Origin: Saccharopolyspora endophytica
GTDB lineage: Bacteria > Actinomycetota > Actinomycetes > Mycobacteriales > Pseudonocardiaceae
Length of the DNA: 34,590 bases
Direction of reading: 5' to 3'
Assembly: GCF_018070075.1 (NCBI RefSeq)
Contig: NZ_JAGPXE010000023.1
Span: 1 to 34,590, forward strand
Each line of letters opens with the position of its first letter. Within the stretch, counting starts at the first letter, position 1. The translations under genes were made by a program, and so were the position numbers. Below the pieces are notes generated by a model that saw only the letters and a program-made list of their open reading frames with translations, was not told where the DNA came from and searched no databases. Shown here piece after piece: positions 31,022-34,590 of this stretch.

Positions 31022-32188
31022 GTGTCGAAGTGGGCCGTTTCGGGTGTGGATCGCCGCAGCGTGTTCAAGGCGGGTGGGGTCGGAGCGCTGGCGGTGGCGT
31101 TCGGCTCGACCGGGCAGCCGATGGCAGCCGGTGCGGGCGAGACCTCGCTGCGGTTCAACGACAACGGCAAGTTCAAGATCGTCCAGTTCAACGACACCCA
31201 GGACGGCCACCGCATCGACCGCCGCACGATCGAACTGATGGAACGGGTGCTCGACAGCGAGGAGCCCGACCTCGTCGTGCTGGTCGGCGACCTCATCAAC
31301 GGTGACCCGAACACCGAGCTGGAGGCCAAGCAGGCCCTCAACAACATCGTGCAGCCGATGGAGCGGCGCGGTGTGCCGTGGGCCGCGACCTTCGGCAACC
31401 ACGACGAGGACTCCACCCCGAAGACCGGTTTCGCCGAAGCGGACATGCTGGAGTTCTTCCGCGGCTACCCGAACAACGTCAACGAGCTCGGGCCCGAGGG
31501 CGTCACCGGCACCGGGAACATGAACCTGCTGATCAACGACTCCCGAGGCGCCGCACCGGCCTTCAACGTGTGGCTGCTCGACAGCGGCCGCTACGCGCCC
31601 GAGCAGATCGCGGGCCAGGACTTCGAGGGATACCCGGACTGGGACTGGCTGCGCGGCGATCAGGTCAACTGGTACCTGGACACCTCCGCCGCCCTGGAGG
31701 AGCGCTTCGGTTTCCGGGTGCCCGGCCTGATGTTCCACCACATCTGCCTCTGGGAGCACCGGTTCATGTGGTTCGCCAGCGTGGACGGTCGCACCGAGGC
31801 CGATCACGCGCGGGCGGTGAAGAAGCACGGCATCACCGGCGAGCGCAACGAGGACGAGTGCCCGGGACCGTTCAACTCCGGGATGTTCTCGGCGATCCAG
31901 CACCGCGGTGACGTCAAGGGCGTGTTCGTCGGGCACGACCACATCAACACCTACCAGGGCGACTACTACGGCGTGCTGCTCGGTTACGGACCCGGCACCG
32001 GTTTCGGCACCTACGGCCTCGGCGGGGAGGGCAACCACCGGCTCCGCGGTGCCCGCGTGTTCAACCTCAACGAGACGGGCAAGGACGTGACCGTGGAAAC
32101 CCACAACGTCTTCGCCGCCGACTACGGCATCGACCTCTCCGACACCGACCAGAGCATGGACCCGCTGCCCATGCCCGAAGGCCGCTGA
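31022..32188 (+). CDS. Tat-exported calcineurin-like metallophosphoesterase
   Basis: The 388-aa protein has a Tat-type signal: DRRSVFKAG (R11-R12) followed by the hydrophobic VGALAVAFGS and a cut near residue 37. The metallophosphoesterase motifs appear in order: FNDTQDGH (D58, H63), VGDLING (D90, N93, in place of the usual GDxxD), GNHDED (N126, H127), HHICLWEH (H239-H240) and GHDHINTY (H305, H307). This spacing matches Dcr2-like phosphoesterases that act outside the cell. The GTG at 31022 lies 9 bases after GGAG; an in-frame GTG three codons earlier lies too close to its own purine tract. The real substrate is unknown. Monocistronic, 146 bp after spo0M. Confidence 0.88.
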   Translation: MSKWAVSGVDRRSVFKAGGVGALAVAFGSTGQPMAAGAGETSLRFNDNGKFKIVQFNDTQDGHRIDRRTIELMERVLDSEEPDLVVLVGDLINGDPNTELEAKQALNNIVQPMERRGVPWAATFGNHDEDSTPKTGFAEADMLEFFRGYPNNVNELGPEGVTGTGNMNLLINDSRGAAPAFNVWLLDSGRYAPEQIAGQDFEGYPDWDWLRGDQVNWYLDTSAALEERFGFRVPGLMFHHICLWEHRFMWFASVDGRTEADHARAVKKHGITGERNEDECPGPFNSGMFSAIQHRGDVKGVFVGHDHINTYQGDYYGVLLGYGPGTGFGTYGLGGEGNHRLRGARVFNLNETGKDVTVETHNVFAADYGIDLSDTDQSMDPLPMPEGR

Positions 32189-32289
32189 CCGGGGCGGTTT
32201 CGGTCCGGACCGGCACAGCGGATCCCGACGAATCCTCACCCGAACCTCCACACGAGAACCGCCGAGGAGCGAGATCACAAGCCGGGGCC

Positions 32290-32318
32290 TTGTTGTGGAG
32301 CGAGTGCTCTATTACGGT
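32290..32318 (+). promoter_or_regulatory. Promoter of TetR gene with an internal dyad operator
   Basis: TTGTTG (32290-32295) and TACGGT (32313-32318) are 17 bases apart; TACGGT ends 7 bases before the GTG start. The dyad GAGCGAGTGCTC (32298-32309) sits in the spacer, a common place for a self-repressing TetR operator. Confidence 0.5.
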
Positions 32319-32325
32319 GCGGGGC

Positions 32326-32970
32326 GTGCCTCGACCGCGTGTACACGACCTCGACCAGCTGCTGGACGTCGCCGAACGATTCGTCGTCGACGAGGGGCCG
32401 GAACGGCTCACCGTGCGCCAGATCTCCGCGGCGAGCGGTGTTCCCAACGGCGCGATCTACCACGCCTTCGGCTCGCTGGCGGCGCTGCGCGGGCGGATGT
32501 GGCTGCGCGCCGCCACCGAGTTCCTGGACCTGCAGGCGGCGCTCATCGATGAAGTCCTCGGCACGTCACCGGCACCCGAGGACGCCGTGAACGCGGTGGT
32601 CGTCGCCGCCGATGCCCCGGCGGCGCTGGCGGACCGGCGTCCGGCCGCGGCTCGGATGCTGATGACGGTGCGCAGGGAGCAGCTCCTCGGTCCCGACCTC
32701 CCCGAGGAGCTCGCGGACTCGCTGCTCGGGCTCGACCGGAGGCTGGTGTCCGAGGTCCTGCGCCGGTTGAGCACGGCGATGTGGGGACGGCAGGACGGCC
32801 CGAGCGTCGAGGTGATCACCACCTGCGTGGTCGACCTGCCGACCGCGCTGCTGCGCCGTCCCCTCCGCCAGGTCGACGCGGACGGCGCGGTGCGGATCCC
32901 CGCCGACGTGCGGGAACGCCTCGCGGCAGCCGTGCGCGCGGTCCTCGACCGCGAACCTCCGAGCCGATGA
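32326..32970 (+). CDS. TetR family transcriptional regulator
   Basis: The 214-aa protein has an N-terminal TetR domain: LLDVAERFVVDEGPERLTVRQISAASGVPNGAIYHAFGSLAALRGRMW, with the helix-turn-helix at about 30-49 (VRQISAASGVPNGAIYHAFG). YHAFGS is the usual YxxFxs end of the recognition helix. The C-terminal half is helical and of the actinobacterial TetR type (DAPAALADRRPAAARMLMTVRREQLL). The GTG at 32326 is preferred to the ATG at 32290 since TACGGT lies 7 bases upstream of it and the extra residues match no TetR leader. It lies 62 bp before the GNAT gene, which may be its partner. Ligand unknown. Confidence 0.88.
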   Translation: MPRPRVHDLDQLLDVAERFVVDEGPERLTVRQISAASGVPNGAIYHAFGSLAALRGRMWLRAATEFLDLQAALIDEVLGTSPAPEDAVNAVVVAADAPAALADRRPAAARMLMTVRREQLLGPDLPEELADSLLGLDRRLVSEVLRRLSTAMWGRQDGPSVEVITTCVVDLPTALLRRPLRQVDADGAVRIPADVRERLAAAVRAVLDREPPSR

Positions 32971-33032
32971 ACGACCGCAGGAGCGACGACCCACGCCGCC
33001 GCGAGCGGCTCACCCGGACCTGAAAGACGGAC

Positions 33033-33875
33033 ATGACCGACGAACCCACGTCCTCGCACTTCCCGCCCGAACTCCTCAGCGGAGCGAAGAAGGTCTCCGC
33101 CCCCACCGGCCTGACCGGTCTGCTGTGGACGGACGTGAAATCGCAGCTCCCCACCCCGGCCCGGGAGCACCTGCGCGCCACGTTCCCGTCCGTCGCGGTG
33201 CTGGCGTTCACCGCGACCACCGAGCAGTACTGGGAGAACTGGCTCTCCGACGAGAAGCTGGACGAGTTGTCGGGCCTCGTGATCGTGTTCGACTCGGCCG
33301 GTCTGCCGGTGGCGTGGGTGGCCAGCAACGACCGGGAGTTCGGCGGACGCAGGTGCTTCTACGCCAACTCCGCCGGCGTCCACCCGGACCACCAGGGCGC
33401 GGGCCTGTCCAGCACGATCTGGCGGGCGCTGCTGCGCTCGGCGATCGTCAAGGCCGCACCGCGCAGCCTGCACGCGGTGATGCGCACGGGGAACCCGCTG
33501 GTCTACGGCGCGTGGTCATCGGCAACCGGCAGGCCCGACGCCACCTGGCCCGCCCCGGGCCGGACGATCCCGGACCACGTCCAGCGCATCGCGGTGGACG
33601 CCGCCACCGACCTCGGACAAGCCGACCGGCTGGACCGCCGCACGTTGGTCATCACCGACGCCTACGACGAAGCCGGGTTGTGGACGCAACGCCCCACGTC
33701 CGATCGCACGGGCATCGACGAGTGGTTCGCGTCGATCCTCGGCCCCCGCGACGCCATCGTCCTCGTCGTCAGGTTCAACCCGGCCCGAATCGCCCTCGAC
33801 GAAGCCCGCCGAAAGATCCGCCGAACCCTCGGCCTCCGCAACGTCCCCTCCCGAACCTCCAGAACCCGAACCTGA
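33033..33875 (+). CDS. GNAT-fold N-acetyltransferase-like protein
   Basis: The 280-aa cytosolic protein has one clear GNAT acetyl-CoA motif: SAGVHPDHQGAGLSSTIWRALL (about 113-134), with the QGAGLS pyrophosphate loop, preceded by LVIVFDSAGLPVAWVASND, the usual strands 2-4. The C-terminal 100 residues match no family I know and end in a basic Arg-rich tail that looks low-complexity. The ATG at 33033 has GAAAGACGGA just upstream. Substrate unknown. It converges with the YunG gene, with stops only 10 bases apart. Confidence 0.72.
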   Translation: MTDEPTSSHFPPELLSGAKKVSAPTGLTGLLWTDVKSQLPTPAREHLRATFPSVAVLAFTATTEQYWENWLSDEKLDELSGLVIVFDSAGLPVAWVASNDREFGGRRCFYANSAGVHPDHQGAGLSSTIWRALLRSAIVKAAPRSLHAVMRTGNPLVYGAWSSATGRPDATWPAPGRTIPDHVQRIAVDAATDLGQADRLDRRTLVITDAYDEAGLWTQRPTSDRTGIDEWFASILGPRDAIVLVVRFNPARIALDEARRKIRRTLGLRNVPSRTSRTRT

Positions 33876-33885
33876 ACGGCCGTGG

Positions 33886-34278
33886 CTAGTGCCCGAGGCG
33901 TTCTCGAACTCGTCCCCGGAGGGTTTCGTACTCAGCCTCGAAGCGCCCGCTGCCGGTGGGGCGGGGGACGGCTTCTCCGGGACCGACGAGCTCGTTGGCG
34001 GCGAACTGCTCTCGGGTCAGGTCCAGTTCCAGCCCGTCGCCGAGCCGGTTCCACCAGTGGTAATCGACCCATTCGCCGTCGCGATGAACCTCTCCCCGCA
34101 TGAGGACCCCACCGAAGAGATCGTTGAGGACGAGAGCCGTGGTGCCGCACTGACCTCGCGCCGGGTTGTCGAACCGCCAGTCGGGAACGTCTTCCGGAGC
34201 ACAGGTGTCAGCACCCCACGAAGCCCGAATCGCACGCTCCACCTCGATCAAAGACCTGAAGATCATGCGGTGCAGCAT
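33886..34278 (-). CDS. YunG family protein (possible Cys-His-Asp hydrolase/transglutaminase-like)
   Basis: The 130-aa protein shows the YunG pattern: SLIEVERAIRASWGADTCAPED, NPARGQCGTTALVLNDLFGG (C44), VDYHWWNRLGDGLELDLTREQF (H74, D86). A QCG cysteine, a YHWWN histidine and a downstream ELDLT aspartate recall papain-like or transglutaminase triads, but the family is described only as uncharacterised. The ATG at 34278 lies 7 bases after GGTGGG; the ATG at 34266 lacks a site, and the long frame to 34413 adds an unlikely leader. Codon bias looks slightly less GC-rich than neighbours. It lies beside the insertion-sequence end. Confidence 0.75.
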   Translation of the reverse strand: MLHRMIFRSLIEVERAIRASWGADTCAPEDVPDWRFDNPARGQCGTTALVLNDLFGGVLMRGEVHRDGEWVDYHWWNRLGDGLELDLTREQFAANELVGPGEAVPRPTGSGRFEAEYETLRGRVRERLGH

Positions 34279-34388
34279 CCCGAAACCCACCGACAGCACA
34301 GCCCGGCCGCAACCACCCTCACACCGATCAGCGGTCGACGCCTCGCGAACGTTCTCAGCATCGGCGGGCCGCCGGCATGCGGTCCCGG

Positions 34389-34464
34389 TTAGCCCTGGTC
34401 GACCTTCTGCCAAGCTCTTCGGACCGCTTCGATGGCCTCCGCAGCCGTCAGGTTGAGCCTGGTT
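34389..34464 (-). pseudogene. Possible truncated gene remnant abutting the insertion sequence
   Basis: On the minus strand the frame directly inside the IS boundary reads TRLNLTAAEAIEAVRRAWQK and then VDQG and a TAA stop at 34389. The Ala/Glu helix looks like a genuine protein end cut off by the IS insertion. It is too short to name and could be chance. Confidence 0.3.
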
Positions 34465-34590
34465 GGGCCTGTCTGATTTTTCGTGGGTGAGGCGGTGGTC
34501 GGTTTCTAGTTGAGGCTGATCCGGTCGCCGTAGAACATCACGAGGGTGTTCAGGGCCTGTTTCCAGCCGTGCGTTCGCCCGGTGACGTTA
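34465..34590 (-). mobile_element. End of an insertion sequence, runs off the window
   Basis: The boundary GGGCCTGTCTGATTTTTCGT begins at 34465 and looks like a terminal inverted repeat; the other end lies outside the window. Inside it, on the minus strand, is the tail of a transposase. The family call (IS256-like) rests on a short C-terminal pattern. Confidence 0.5.
34506..34589 (-). CDS. C-terminal fragment of a transposase (IS256/Mutator-like), 5' end outside the window
   Basis: The last 27 residues include GRTHGWKQALNTLVMFYGDR and end SLN. The W-x-x-ALN-x6-DR pattern is like the C-terminus of IS256-family transposases (WKxALNxFxIxFxxR). The active-site region is not in the window. The stop TAG is at 34506, about 40 bases inside the putative IS end. 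The assignment is by recall of a short motif. Confidence 0.45.
   Translation of the reverse strand, partial: NVTGRTHGWKQALNTLVMFYGDRISLN

Noticed and set aside
32202..32213. CGGTCCGGACCG as a terminator after the metallophosphoesterase
   Set aside because: It is a perfect palindrome with no loop and no T-run; likely chance in GC-rich DNA.
1..34590. tRNA, rRNA genes or CRISPR array
   Set aside because: No cloverleaf with a GTTCGANNC arm and acceptor pairing, no rRNA signature and no regular short direct-repeat array was seen.

Overview
The window is chromosomal DNA from a high-GC, mycolata-like actinobacterium. The cell-envelope genes are those of an organism with an arabinogalactan wall: EmbC-type arabinosyltransferases, DprE1/DprE2, GlfT1, and the Wzm/Wzt galactan exporter. 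A Bpa proteasome activator, F420-type luciferase-like oxidoreductase and Spo0M point the same way. My best guess is a Pseudonocardiales genus such as Saccharopolyspora; this rests on gene content and is not proven. Gene order from about 10.5 to 24 kb is a rearranged version of the Mycobacterium tuberculosis Rv3777-Rv3793 region.

Layout. (1) 89-10001, all on the minus strand: a SAM methyltransferase, two divergent Emb-like GT-C arabinosyltransferases, then a tightly overlapped GT2 polyprenyl-phosphate sugar synthase, a GtrA flippase-like protein and an FAD oxidoreductase. (2) 10459-13990, minus: dprE1 paralogue, dprE1 and dprE2, joined by 4-base GTGA overlaps and closed by a clear intrinsic terminator. 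(3) 14166-18190: a second gtrA (plus) converges on a canonical emb gene (minus), across an intergenic stretch packed with hairpins and a paired palindromic repeat. (4) 18361-21655, minus: bpa, then wzm-wzt-glfT1. (5) 21790-24048: a convergent pair, a class-V aminotransferase-fold protein lacking the PLP lysine and a quinone oxidoreductase, again with the paired palindromic repeat between them. (6) 24200-33875, accessory and housekeeping genes: secreted M28 peptidase, RibD/DHFR-like protein, secreted beta-rich protein, a stand-alone TetR-effector-like protein, TetR, a small Xre protein, LLM oxidoreductase, Spo0M, Tat-exported metallophosphoesterase, second TetR, and GNAT. (7) 33886-34590: a YunG-family gene, a possible truncated gene remnant, and the end of an insertion sequence running off the window.

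How the genes fit together. DprE1/DprE2 make decaprenyl-phosphoarabinose, GtrA is thought to assist its use at the membrane, and Emb polymerises arabinan. GlfT1 starts galactan, and Wzm/Wzt export it. The 89-9051 operon looks like a parallel lipid-linked-sugar module (synthase, flippase, redox enzyme and two GT-C transferases) whose sugar is unknown.

Three further patterns stand out. A paired palindrome with exactly 38-bp spacing recurs three times at 3' ends of genes. Nine genes have a TAnnnT hexamer 6-8 nt before the start codon, suggesting leaderless mRNAs. Two hairpins identical at 30 of 32 bases flank one gene.
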